Positions 47,409-55,189 of a stretch of 64,000 nt of DNA are shown in pieces. The stretch covers positions 60,059 through 124,058 of the forward strand of contig NZ_BOOK01000022.1 of the NCBI RefSeq assembly GCF_016863195.1, in the 5' to 3' direction. The notes beneath the pieces are model-generated. The model saw nothing but the letters and a program-made list of their open reading frames with translations. It searched no databases and was not told the origin of the DNA. The position numbers were made by a program, and so were the translations under genes. Numbering within the stretch: position 1 is the stretch's first letter; each line of letters starts with the position of its first letter. Source of the DNA: Paraplanobispora takensis (lineage in GTDB: Bacteria > Actinomycetota > Actinomycetes > Streptosporangiales > Streptosporangiaceae).

Positions 47409-48350
47409 TCAGCCGGCGAGGATCTCCTCGCGGCGGGCGACCAGGCGGTCGCGCCGTACGGCCAGCTCGGCGGAGCGGGAGGCCAGGCCGTCGACCGTCT
47501 CGCCGACCCACCGGCCCATCTCGGCGACGGCCTCCCCGGTGCGGGAGATCCGCTGGTGCTTGATGGCGTCGGTGATGATGTTGTCGAAGAAGGTGTCGGC
47601 GAACCACCGGGTGTCCACCTCGGGCATGGCCGGGGCGACGTGCGTCCCGATGTCGGCCAGCTCCCGGGCGAAGGCGTCCAGCGCCTGCTGGGCGTGCCAG
47701 GTGGCCTCGTCGGCCCGGCGCAGGTGGCCGTGCTCCATCATGTCCGCGATGGTGCCGCCGCCGATCAGGTCCCAGGTGGAGGCGCCGCGTGCGCCGCCCA
47801 GGCAGCGCAGGACCTGGCCGATCGCGTGGCCGGCCTCGATCCCGGCCTGCCGGGCCTCCTCGTGCTCGCGCAGGTCCGCCGCGGTGTCGGCCAGGTTCCG
47901 GGAGATCTCGACGAGCTCGCGGCCGCGCGGGTCGTCCGACCCCACCAGCAGCCGCTCCTTGTGCCCGAGCAGGATGTCGAACTCCTGCCTGGCGTTCTCC
48001 AGCCCGGCCAGGCCGCCGCTCAGGGCCGCCAGGTCCGACTGCAGCCACTGGAGCCGGGTCCGTTGCCCGCGCAGCCGTTCCCGTACGACCTCCGCCTCCG
48101 CCCGCTCCCGGTCGAGCCTGTCCTGCCGGGATCCGGCCAGCCCCGACAGGAAGGCGGCGAAGCCGCCCTTCTCCAGCCGGGAGACGTCGTCCTCCTCCTC
48201 GGCGAGCCGGGCCTCCAGGTCGGCGACGAGGCGGCCCGCCTCCTCGATCTGCACGGCCACGGCCCGGTGCTGCGCGGTCAGTCGATCCAGCCGCCGGGCT
48301 CGCTCCCGGGCGGTTCGCAGATCATCGTCAATGGGGGTGTAGGAGGTCAC
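47409..48350 (-). CDS. Coiled-coil protein of unknown function
   Basis: 313 residues from a GTG at 48348-48350; the frame continues upstream into the methyltransferase gene, so this internal start is preferred, though its ribosome-binding site is weak. The N-terminal ~150 residues are charged heptad repeats (ARERARRLDRLTAQHRAVAVQIEE...). The second half has mixed helices with WDLIGGGTIADMMEHGHLRRADEATWHAQQALD and FADTFFDNIITDAIKHQRI, then another coiled-coil end. No TM, catalytic or nucleotide motif. Similar proteins with a conserved WDLIGGG...HL segment occur in actinobacteria and bacilli without assigned role, as I recall. Confidence 0.65.
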   Translation of the reverse strand: MTSYTPIDDDLRTARERARRLDRLTAQHRAVAVQIEEAGRLVADLEARLAEEEDDVSRLEKGGFAAFLSGLAGSRQDRLDRERAEAEVVRERLRGQRTRLQWLQSDLAALSGGLAGLENARQEFDILLGHKERLLVGSDDPRGRELVEISRNLADTAADLREHEEARQAGIEAGHAIGQVLRCLGGARGASTWDLIGGGTIADMMEHGHLRRADEATWHAQQALDAFARELADIGTHVAPAMPEVDTRWFADTFFDNIITDAIKHQRISRTGEAVAEMGRWVGETVDGLASRSAELAVRRDRLVARREEILAG

Positions 48351-48457
48351 ACCTGTGCGACGTGCGGGAGGGTCAAATCGTTCCTGCCGCACGACGGGCC
48401 TCTCCGCACCGCAGCCTCCCGCACCACGGGCCTTGCCGCGCTCAGAGCTTCCCGTCC

Positions 48458-49231
48458 TCAGGCCTTCTTGCGGCCGACCCCGCCCCAGCCCAGGATCGCC
48501 ATGCGCTCCAGGGCGTTGGGGGCGATGAAGGCGTCGTTGTCCAGCAGCTCGAAGTCGCCGAAGAAGAGCCTGATCTCCTCGGGCGTCCGCGGGAACACCC
48601 CCGAGCTGGCCCGGGCGTAGACGTCCTTCACCTTGTCGGTGTCCTTGGCCCGGCGCTCGGCCATCGACATGTGGGTGATCACCAGGAAGCTGCCGGGCGC
48701 CATCATCTCCCGCAGCTTGGCCACCTCGGAATAGGGATCGTCGAGGAAGTGCAGGAGCGCGACCATTAGCACGGCGACCGGCTCCTCCGGGTCGAGCAGG
48801 CCGGTCTCCTTGGCCTTGGCCCAGATGTCCTCGGGGTCGCGCAGGTCGCCCTCCACCATGGCGACCGTCGGGGCGTGGGCGAGCAACGCCCTGCCGTGCA
48901 CGCACACGATCGAATCGTTGTCCACGTAGACCGTGCGGGCCTCGGGGTCGACCGTGCCCGCGACCTGGTGCACGTTCTGCTGGGTGGGCAGCCCGGCGCC
49001 GATGTCGACGAACTGGCGGATGCCCTCCCGGGCCGCGAGGTGGTGCACCGCGTTGCCGAGGTACTGGCGGTTGAGCCGGACGCCCTCGCGCGACTCGGGG
49101 AAGGCCTTCAGGACCTGCTCGGCGGCGGCGCGGTCGGCGGCGAAGTTGTCCTTGCCGCCGAGCATGTAGTCGTAGATCCGTGCGACGTTCGCCGTGTTGA
49201 CGTCAAGACCGTAGGGATTCCGCTCGCTCAT
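48458..49231 (-). CDS. SAM-dependent methyltransferase, DUF574 (PF04672) family
   Basis: 257 residues from the ATG at 49229-49231, which has GAGGTG upstream; three extra codons of open frame are ignored. Family N-terminus NTANVARIYDYMLGGKDNFAADR, the SAM loop IGAGLPTQQNVH, and acidic VYVDNDSIV. Very common and multicopy in Streptomyces-like actinomycetes; substrates are not established. It lies after the photolyase gene on the same strand with 145 bp between, so it is probably independent. Confidence 0.88.
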   Translation of the reverse strand: MSERNPYGLDVNTANVARIYDYMLGGKDNFAADRAAAEQVLKAFPESREGVRLNRQYLGNAVHHLAAREGIRQFVDIGAGLPTQQNVHQVAGTVDPEARTVYVDNDSIVCVHGRALLAHAPTVAMVEGDLRDPEDIWAKAKETGLLDPEEPVAVLMVALLHFLDDPYSEVAKLREMMAPGSFLVITHMSMAERRAKDTDKVKDVYARASSGVFPRTPEEIRLFFGDFELLDNDAFIAPNALERMAILGWGGVGRKKA

Positions 49232-49376
49232 GCAGCCCACCTCACCCCGACGCCGTCACCCTGGGTCGACCCTGTCGCAGATCGTAGCCGACGAAAAGCC
49301 TCCATGGACGGCATCGCGGACATTATCCGCGCCCAGTTCCAGACCGCCGTAACCCCCAGAGAATCGGCGGTTCGGC

Positions 49377-50669
49377 TCAGTCGAGCGGGACCAGCGGGCC
49401 GGGATAGCCGTGGACGGCCGAGGGCAGCCGCCACGGCCGGTGGACCGCCCTGCCCGGGACGGCCTCCAGCTCGGGAAGATAACGGCGGACGTACTCCCCG
49501 TCGGGGTCGAAGCGCACGGCCTGCCTGATCGGGTTGATGACCCGGTTGGGCCGGGTGTCGTTGCCGGTGCCCGCCACCCACTGCCAGTTGCCGTAGTTGT
49601 TGGCCACGTCGCCGTCGAGCAGCAGCTCCCAGAAGTGCGCGGCCCCCACCCGCCAGTCGACCTTCAGCCACTTGACCAGGAACGAGGAGGTGATCAGGCG
49701 GGCCCGGTTGTGCATCCAGCCCTCGGCGCGCAGCTGCCGCATGCCCGCGTCGACGATCGGCACCCCCGTCATGCCCGCCTTCCAGGCCTGGGCGGCGTGT
49801 TCGTCGTCGTGCCAGCGCAGCCCCCGCGACCGGTAGTCGTCCCGGTTGATCCGGGGGAAGGCGAAGGTCACCTGGTGGTGGAAGTCGCGCCAGCACAGCT
49901 GCCTGACGAACTCCCCGCCGTCCTCGGCCAGCGATTCCAGCTCCAGCGGCGACAGGCAGCCGAAGCGCAGGTAGGGGCTGAGCTTGGAGGTGCGGTTCCC
50001 GGCGAGGTCGTCCTGCCCCTCGGCGTAGTCCCCGACGCACCACCTCAGCCACTGCGACATCCGCTTGCGCGCCACCGTCTCCCCTCCGGTCAGCAGGGGG
50101 TGCCCCTCCCCGCGGGCCCGCTCCCGCCACGTCCCTTCGGGCCAGCCCGATCGCAGGTTCTCGGGCACGGGGACCCATCGCGGGGCCGGCAGCACCCGCC
50201 GGCGCTCCGTGCGCGACCAGGACCGGAGGTAGGGAGTGAAGATCCGGTAGTGGTCGCCTCCGCCCGAGGGGCGCAGGGCCCCCGGCGGCACGATGGTCAC
50301 GCCGGGGAAGGTGCGGAACTCCATCCGGTGCCGCGCGCACTCCTCGGCCAGCCGCCGTTCCCTGGCGCGGGCGAACGCGCTGACGTCGGCGCTGACGTAG
50401 ACGGCCCGCGCCGACAGCTCCCGCGCCAGCCGTACCGTCTCCGTCACCGGGTCCCCCCGGCGGACCGCGAGATCCCCGCCCCGCCTGCGCAGCGAGTCGC
50501 GCAGGTCGGCAAGGCACTCGACCAGGAAGCCCCCGCGCGGGCTCCCCGTCAGGGCCGGGTCCACCACGAAGAGCGGGACGACCCGGCGCGCGCCGGCGCA
50601 CGCGGCGGCCAGCGCGGGGTGGTCGTGCACGCGCAGGTCCCGGTTGAACAAGACGATGACGGTGTCCAT
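49377..50669 (-). CDS. phr: Deoxyribodipyrimidine photolyase (CPD, class I)
   Basis: 430 residues from the ATG at 50667-50669 (DTVIVLFNRDLRVHDHPAL). Repairs UV-made pyrimidine dimers with blue light. The N-terminal alpha/beta domain binds an antenna chromophore. The C-terminal FAD domain has NRTSKLSPYLRFGCLSP, WRDFHHQV, DAGMRQLRAEGWMHNRARLITSSFLVK and NYGNWQWVAGTGND, all standard. Divergent from the litR-like gene, matching light-inducible photolyase loci of Streptomyces. Start RBS is weak. Confidence 0.95.
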   Translation of the reverse strand: MDTVIVLFNRDLRVHDHPALAAACAGARRVVPLFVVDPALTGSPRGGFLVECLADLRDSLRRRGGDLAVRRGDPVTETVRLARELSARAVYVSADVSAFARARERRLAEECARHRMEFRTFPGVTIVPPGALRPSGGGDHYRIFTPYLRSWSRTERRRVLPAPRWVPVPENLRSGWPEGTWRERARGEGHPLLTGGETVARKRMSQWLRWCVGDYAEGQDDLAGNRTSKLSPYLRFGCLSPLELESLAEDGGEFVRQLCWRDFHHQVTFAFPRINRDDYRSRGLRWHDDEHAAQAWKAGMTGVPIVDAGMRQLRAEGWMHNRARLITSSFLVKWLKVDWRVGAAHFWELLLDGDVANNYGNWQWVAGTGNDTRPNRVINPIRQAVRFDPDGEYVRRYLPELEAVPGRAVHRPWRLPSAVHGYPGPLVPLD

Positions 50670-50808
50670 CACCAGCCGTCTTCGTACGCTTACGGTCCAT
50701 GGTTGCATCCGCCATGGGATCGGTTCCGAAAGAATGGGAGCCCCCACTGCCGCGAGCCGCGGCCCGGGGCGCCGTGGAGGTCCGGGACGGGAGGAAGAAC
50801 GGCAGCGG
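50670..50808. promoter_or_regulatory. phr / litR divergent region
   Basis: 139 bp with the promoters of both genes. GAATGGGAG (50732-50740) resembles the GAATGGGTAT half-site found at 51874, upstream of the sigma gene. No clean -35/-10 pair was found. Confidence 0.35.
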
Positions 50809-51843
50809 ATGGACGAGCGACCGACCACCGAGGATGAACCGGGATACGGAATCGGCGCCGTGGCCCGGCGGCTCGGCGTGCCCGCCCCGACGCTCCGCAC
50901 CTGGAACCTGCGCTACGGCCTCGGCCCGAGCCGCCGCAGCCCGGGCGGGCACCGCCGTTACGACTCCCGTGACCTGCGGCGCCTGGAGGAGATGAACCGG
51001 CTGATCAGGAGCGGTGTCCCGGCCGCCGACGCGGCCAAGCTGGTCATGGGCCCCGGCTTCACCGAGGAGATCGCCACCGCGCCCCGGCCGGCGCCCGCCC
51101 CCGGCCGGTCCGCCGCCGGGAACGGGACGCCCCCGCCGCAGCCGCCCGCCGGGCCCGGCCCGCACGCGCCGTCCGGGACCTCGCCCGGCACCGCGGCCGG
51201 CTCACCCGAGGTCCCGCCCGAGATTCCGTCCGAGATTCCCACGGTGGCCATGCTGACCCGCGCGGCGGTCGCGCTGGACAGCGGGACCGTCTCCGGCTGG
51301 ATCGGCGCCGCGCTGGCCAGGTACGGGGTCCAGTGGACCTGGGAGCACCTGGTGCTGCCGGTCTTCGCCTCGATCTCCAGGCGCCAGGCCGAGACCGGGG
51401 CCGCCATCGAGATCGAGCACGTGTTCTCCGACCGGGTGCTGGCCGCGCTGATCCCGCTCGTCAGGCCGCCGCAGGTCCCGGTCAACGACCGGCCGGTCCT
51501 GCTTGCCTGCGCCGAGGACGAGCAGCACAGCCTGGCCGTCTACGCCCTGGCGGCGGCCCTGACCACCGGGCAGCGGGTCGAGACGCGCGTCCTGGGCGCG
51601 CGCACGCCGTTCTCCGCCCTGGCCGAGGCGATGCGCCGGGTCGGCCCCTCGGTCGTCTTCGTCTGGTCGCAGCAGTCGGCGACCGGCGACCCCGGTCCCC
51701 TGACGAGACTGCCCGTGTCCCGCCCGCCGAGCCGGATCGTGGCGGGGGGGCCGGGATGGTGGCCGGAGGACCTGCCGCCGTCGATCCCGCACGTCACCTC
51801 CTTCCGTGACGCCCTCGTCGGGATCTCCGCCGCCCTGAGTTGA
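50809..51843 (+). CDS. litR: MerR-type, cobalamin-binding photoreceptor repressor (LitR/CarH-like)
   Basis: 344 residues from the ATG at 50809 (MDERPTTEDEPGYGIGAVARR). MerR wing domain about 10-80 (GYGIGAVARRLGVPAPTLRTWNLRYGL, SPGGHRRYDSRDL). A Pro/Ala/Gly linker (about 90-142) is followed by a helical and B12-binding region (145-344). CarH-type residues: EH at 203-204 and DEQH with H240 as probable lower axial ligand. Q193 occupies the place of the CarH Trp that caps adenosyl-B12. C-terminal GGPGWWPEDLP is the Rossmann end. In darkness, AdoB12-bound CarH/LitR tetramers repress. Followed by the ECF sigma gene; divergent from phr. Confidence 0.85.
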   Translation: MDERPTTEDEPGYGIGAVARRLGVPAPTLRTWNLRYGLGPSRRSPGGHRRYDSRDLRRLEEMNRLIRSGVPAADAAKLVMGPGFTEEIATAPRPAPAPGRSAAGNGTPPPQPPAGPGPHAPSGTSPGTAAGSPEVPPEIPSEIPTVAMLTRAAVALDSGTVSGWIGAALARYGVQWTWEHLVLPVFASISRRQAETGAAIEIEHVFSDRVLAALIPLVRPPQVPVNDRPVLLACAEDEQHSLAVYALAAALTTGQRVETRVLGARTPFSALAEAMRRVGPSVVFVWSQQSATGDPGPLTRLPVSRPPSRIVAGGPGWWPEDLPPSIPHVTSFRDALVGISAALS

Positions 51844-51857
51844 TCAACCCGATCGCC

Positions 51858-51886
51858 TTGTGGTCTTGGACGCGAATGGGTATGAA
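51858..51886 (+). promoter_or_regulatory. Possible promoter of the ECF sigma gene
   Basis: TTGTGG (51858-51863), a 17-nt spacer and TATGAA (51881-51886). It would start transcription within the direct repeats at 51874-51905. Alternatively the gene has an ECF-type autoregulated promoter that I could not identify. Confidence 0.35.
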
Positions 51887-51905
51887 TAAGTTTTGAATAG
51901 GTTTT
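51874..51905 (+). promoter_or_regulatory. About 11-bp direct repeats: candidate LitR/CarH operator
   Basis: GAATGGGTAT (51874-51883), GAATAAGTTTT (51884-51894) and GAATAGGTTTT (51895-51905) are head-to-tail, the last two 10/11 identical. CarH is known to bind repeated ~11-bp half-sites, one per protomer. The site ends 17 nt before the sigma start codon. Confidence 0.55.
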
Positions 51906-51922
51906 CAGGGAAGGAGGAGATC

Positions 51923-52450
51923 ATGACCACGGACACTTTGAACGCGCGCCTGGCCGCCGGCGACGACATGGCCCTGGTGGAGTGCCTGCGCACCCACGCG
52001 GCCCTCATCCGCTCCTACCTGCGCCGCTTCGTGCCCGCCCAGGACGTGGAAGACCTGCAACAGGTGGTCTTCGCGGAGGTGTGGCGCTGCCGTCACCGCT
52101 TCGACCCGGCCAGGAGCCTGCCTGCGTGGCTGCTCGGCATCGCGCACAACCGCGCGGTCGACCACCTGCGGGTGCGCCGGCTGACGACCGTGCCGCTGGA
52201 GGCGGTCGCCGACCCGCCGGGCGCCGACGGGCGGTCGTACGGCGACGGCCTCGCCGACCGCGACCGGATCCGCCGGGCGCTGGCCGAGCTGCCCGCGCCG
52301 CAGCGCCAGGCCATCGAACTGGCCTACTACGGCGACCTGACGCAGCGGGAGATCGCGGAGAGGCTGAGCGTCCCGCTCGGCACCGTCAAGGCCCGCACGG
52401 CCCGGGGCCTGCGCCGGCTGTCGGATCTCCTCACCCCGGCTGCGGCGTGA
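51923..52450 (+). CDS. litS: ECF sigma factor (LitS-like)
   Basis: 175 residues from the ATG at 51923, with AAGGAGGAG 5-6 nt upstream. Sigma region 2 (FVPAQDVEDLQQVVFAEVWRC, with core RNA polymerase contact) and region 4 HTH (LTQREIAERLSVPLGTVKART). No anti-sigma gene follows. Position directly after a B12-binding MerR gene and beside phr matches Streptomyces LitS, which drives light-induced genes. The symbol rests on this context. Confidence 0.85.
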   Translation: MTTDTLNARLAAGDDMALVECLRTHAALIRSYLRRFVPAQDVEDLQQVVFAEVWRCRHRFDPARSLPAWLLGIAHNRAVDHLRVRRLTTVPLEAVADPPGADGRSYGDGLADRDRIRRALAELPAPQRQAIELAYYGDLTQREIAERLSVPLGTVKARTARGLRRLSDLLTPAAA

Positions 52451-52467
52451 AAGGCGGTCTGAGCGGT

Positions 52468-53445
52468 ATGAACCACGACATGAGAGCCCATACGAACCAC
52501 GAGGTCAGGCCCAGGATCGCGGTGTCGAGCTGCCTGATCGGCGAGATGGTGCGCTTCAACGGCGGGCACAGCCGCGACCGGTTCCTCAGCGGGGAACTGG
52601 ATCCGCACGTGGACTGGGTGCCGATCTGCCCGGAGATGGAGATCGGTCTCGGTGCCCCCCGCGAGAGCCTGCGCCTCGAACGCTCGCCCGACGGCCCCCG
52701 CCTGGTCACCAGGAAGACGCGGGCCGACCTCACCGGCCCGATGGCGCTCCTGGCCACCGAGCGGGCGGCCGCCCTCGACGTGGACGGTTACGTCTTCAAG
52801 TCCAAGAGCCCCAGCTGCGGGATCCACGGCATACCGATCTACGCCGGGGACGCGGCCGTCGACCGCAGGAGCCGGGGCGTGTTCGCCGCCCGCGTCATGG
52901 ACACCCATCCGCTGCTGCCGGTGGAGGACGAGGGACGGCTGAACGACGCGCTGCTGCGCGAGACCTTCGTCGAGCGCGTCTTCGCCCACGCGCGGCTGCG
53001 CGCGTTCCTGGAGAGCGACTGGAGCCCGCGCGACCTGGTCGCCTTCCACACCCGCCACAAGATGCAGCTGCTCTCGCACGACCCCGTCGCCTACCACGAG
53101 GCCGGCCGGGCCGTCGCCCTCGCCGGCGTGCTGAGCCGCCGGGAGCTGGCCGCCAAATACAGCACCGCCTTCCGTACGGCCTTCAGCCGCAAGGCGAGCA
53201 TCGGCCGCCACGTCAACGTGCTCCAGCACTGCATGGGGATGATCGGCGACTCCCTGGACCCCGCCCGGCGGGCCGACCTGATGGAGGTCATCTCCTCCTA
53301 CCAGGCCGGCCTGGTGTCCCTCAGCGTGCCCGTGGCCCTGATCATGCACGACGCCCAGGGAGAGGGCGCCGGCTACGTCAGCGACCAGACCTACTTCGCG
53401 CCCTACCCGGAAGAACTCCGCCTGCGCAACCACGTCCCCGGCTGA
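52468..53445 (+). CDS. DUF523 (TudS-like)-DUF1722 (YbgA) fusion protein
   Basis: 325 residues from an ATG at 52468; an ATG four codons later is an alternative. N-terminal DUF523 with three cysteines C22 (SSCLIG), C54 (PICPEMEIG) and C117 (KSPSCGIHG), the likely ligands of a [4Fe-4S] cluster as in thiouracil desulfidase TudS. C-terminal DUF1722/YbgA part (FHTRHKMQLLSHDP, YSTAFRTAF, LQHCMGM). YbgA homologues sit beside phr in E. coli, and here the gene lies in the light module. Role in photoprotection is inference; the actual reaction is unknown. Confidence 0.85.
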   Translation: MNHDMRAHTNHEVRPRIAVSSCLIGEMVRFNGGHSRDRFLSGELDPHVDWVPICPEMEIGLGAPRESLRLERSPDGPRLVTRKTRADLTGPMALLATERAAALDVDGYVFKSKSPSCGIHGIPIYAGDAAVDRRSRGVFAARVMDTHPLLPVEDEGRLNDALLRETFVERVFAHARLRAFLESDWSPRDLVAFHTRHKMQLLSHDPVAYHEAGRAVALAGVLSRRELAAKYSTAFRTAFSRKASIGRHVNVLQHCMGMIGDSLDPARRADLMEVISSYQAGLVSLSVPVALIMHDAQGEGAGYVSDQTYFAPYPEELRLRNHVPG

Positions 53446-53450
53446 GCCGC

Positions 53451-53464
53451 CCCGGCCCGCCGGG
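53451..53464. terminator. Short hairpin in the convergent gap
   Basis: CCCGGC (53451-53456) and GCCGGG (53459-53464) in the 22-bp gap between the convergent DUF523 gene and treZ. It may serve as a minimal bidirectional end. Confidence 0.3.
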
Positions 53465-53467
53465 CGC

Positions 53468-55186
53468 TCATCCGGCCGCGGCCCTGAGCACGGCCAGGGA
53501 GCGCGGGGGCAGGACGAGATCGGGGCTCAGGTGCACTCCGGGATCGGAGGCGAGCACGATCTCGGCCGGCCGGGTCTGCAGCGTGACCGGCGCCGGGCCG
53601 AGGTTGGCCGCCACCCGGAAGGCGCCCCGGTGCACCACCAGCCAGGCGTCCTCGTGCTCCACCCGGACGCGGTCCAGCCGCGGATCCGACAGGTCCGGGT
53701 GCTGCCGGCGCAGCGCGATCAGCGCGCGGTACCAGTCGAGATGGGCCCGGTGGGCGTCGTGCTCCAGTTCGCTCCAGTCGAGCTTGGCCCGCAGGAACGT
53801 CGTCTCCTCGCTCGGGTCGGGCGCCTTGCGCGCCCAGTCGTCGTAGCCGAAGCCGACGAACTCCCTGCGCCGCCGGTCGGCCTCGTCCTCGCGCAGGTGC
53901 GGCTCGACGTGGTCGGTGAAGAACAGGAACGGCGTGCGCGCCCCCCACTCCTCGCCCATGAACAACATCGGGGTGAACGGCGAGGTCAGCAGCAGCCCGG
54001 CCGCCAGCCGCAGGGCCTGGGGGTCCATCCGGTCCCCCTCGGCGCGGTTGCCGATCTGGTCGTGGTTCTGAGCGCAGACGACGAACCGGTGGCCGGGGAC
54101 GTGCCGGGCCGGACGGCCGTGGTCGCGCCCGCGGAAGCTGGAGTAGGTCCCGTCGTGGTAGTAGGCCGAGGTCAGCACCTTGGCCAGCGCGCCGGCCGGC
54201 GTCGCGGCGAAGTCCTCGTAGTAGCCGTGCCGCTCCCCCGTCACCGCCGCGTGCAGGGCGTGGTGCACGTCGTCGTTCCAGACCGCGGCCAGGCCGTACC
54301 CGCCGGCCTCCCGGGGGGTCACCAGCCGCGGGTCGTTGAGGTCGGACTCGGCGATGAGCGTCAGCGGCCGGCCCAGCGCGGCCGACAGGTTGTCCGCCTC
54401 GACGGCCAACTCCTCCAGGAAGTGCAGGGCCCGGCTGTCGTGCAGGGCGTGCACGGCGTCCAGCCGCAGGCCGTCGAGGTGATAGTCGCGCAGCCACTGC
54501 AGCGCGTTGCCGATGAAGTAGCGGCGCACCTCATCGGAGCCGGGACCGTCCAGGTTGACCGCCTGCCCCCAGAAGGAGGAGGCCGAGGAGTGGAAGTAGG
54601 GACCGAAGGGGGCCAGGAAGTTCCCCGACGGGCCGAGGTGGTTGTGGACCACGTCGAGGATGACCCCCAGCCCCCGGCGGTGGCAGGCGTCCACGAAGCG
54701 CTTGAACCCGTCGGGACCGCCGTAGTTGTCGGTCACCGCCCACAGGTCCACCCCGTCGTACCCCCAGTTGCGCCCGCCGGGGACCGGCGGCACCGGCATG
54801 ACCTCCACGAAGCCGATGCCGAGCGCGGCCAGGTGGTCCAGCTTCTCGGTCGCCGCCTCGAACGTCCCGGCCGGGGTGAAAGTGCCGATGTGCAGCTCGT
54901 AGACGACCGAGCCGGCCAGGGTGCGGCCGGTCCACAGCTCGTCGCTCCACACGAACCGGTCGTGGTCGTAGACGCGGCTCGGCCCGAAGATCCCCTCGGG
55001 CTGCCAGCGGGTCCGCGGGTCGGGCAGCCGGTCGCCGCCGTCCAGCCGGAACCAGTAGTCCGTGCCGTGTCCGGCCCCCGGCACCTCGGCCGTCCACCAG
55101 CCGCCCCGCCCCGCCCGCATCGGGTGCCGGGTCCCGTCGATCTCCACCTCGACCGACGCCGCCTGCGGCGCCCACAGCTCGAACAT
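53468..55186 (-). CDS. treZ: Malto-oligosyltrehalose trehalohydrolase
   Basis: 572 residues, ATG. GH13 enzyme that releases trehalose from maltooligosyl-trehalose made by TreY. The N-terminal CBM48-like domain (FELWAPQAASVEVEID) is followed by the barrel: DVVHNHLG (178-185), nucleophile D243 in GLRLDAVHALHD, acid/base E280 in LIAESDLND, and CAQNHDQIGNR. Only 3 nt separate it from the treY stop. Third gene of the glgX-treY-treZ operon, read in pathway order. Confidence 0.96.
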   Translation of the reverse strand: MFELWAPQAASVEVEIDGTRHPMRAGRGGWWTAEVPGAGHGTDYWFRLDGGDRLPDPRTRWQPEGIFGPSRVYDHDRFVWSDELWTGRTLAGSVVYELHIGTFTPAGTFEAATEKLDHLAALGIGFVEVMPVPPVPGGRNWGYDGVDLWAVTDNYGGPDGFKRFVDACHRRGLGVILDVVHNHLGPSGNFLAPFGPYFHSSASSFWGQAVNLDGPGSDEVRRYFIGNALQWLRDYHLDGLRLDAVHALHDSRALHFLEELAVEADNLSAALGRPLTLIAESDLNDPRLVTPREAGGYGLAAVWNDDVHHALHAAVTGERHGYYEDFAATPAGALAKVLTSAYYHDGTYSSFRGRDHGRPARHVPGHRFVVCAQNHDQIGNRAEGDRMDPQALRLAAGLLLTSPFTPMLFMGEEWGARTPFLFFTDHVEPHLREDEADRRRREFVGFGYDDWARKAPDPSEETTFLRAKLDWSELEHDAHRAHLDWYRALIALRRQHPDLSDPRLDRVRVEHEDAWLVVHRGAFRVAANLGPAPVTLQTRPAEIVLASDPGVHLSPDLVLPPRSLAVLRAAAG

Positions 55187-55189
55187 CGG

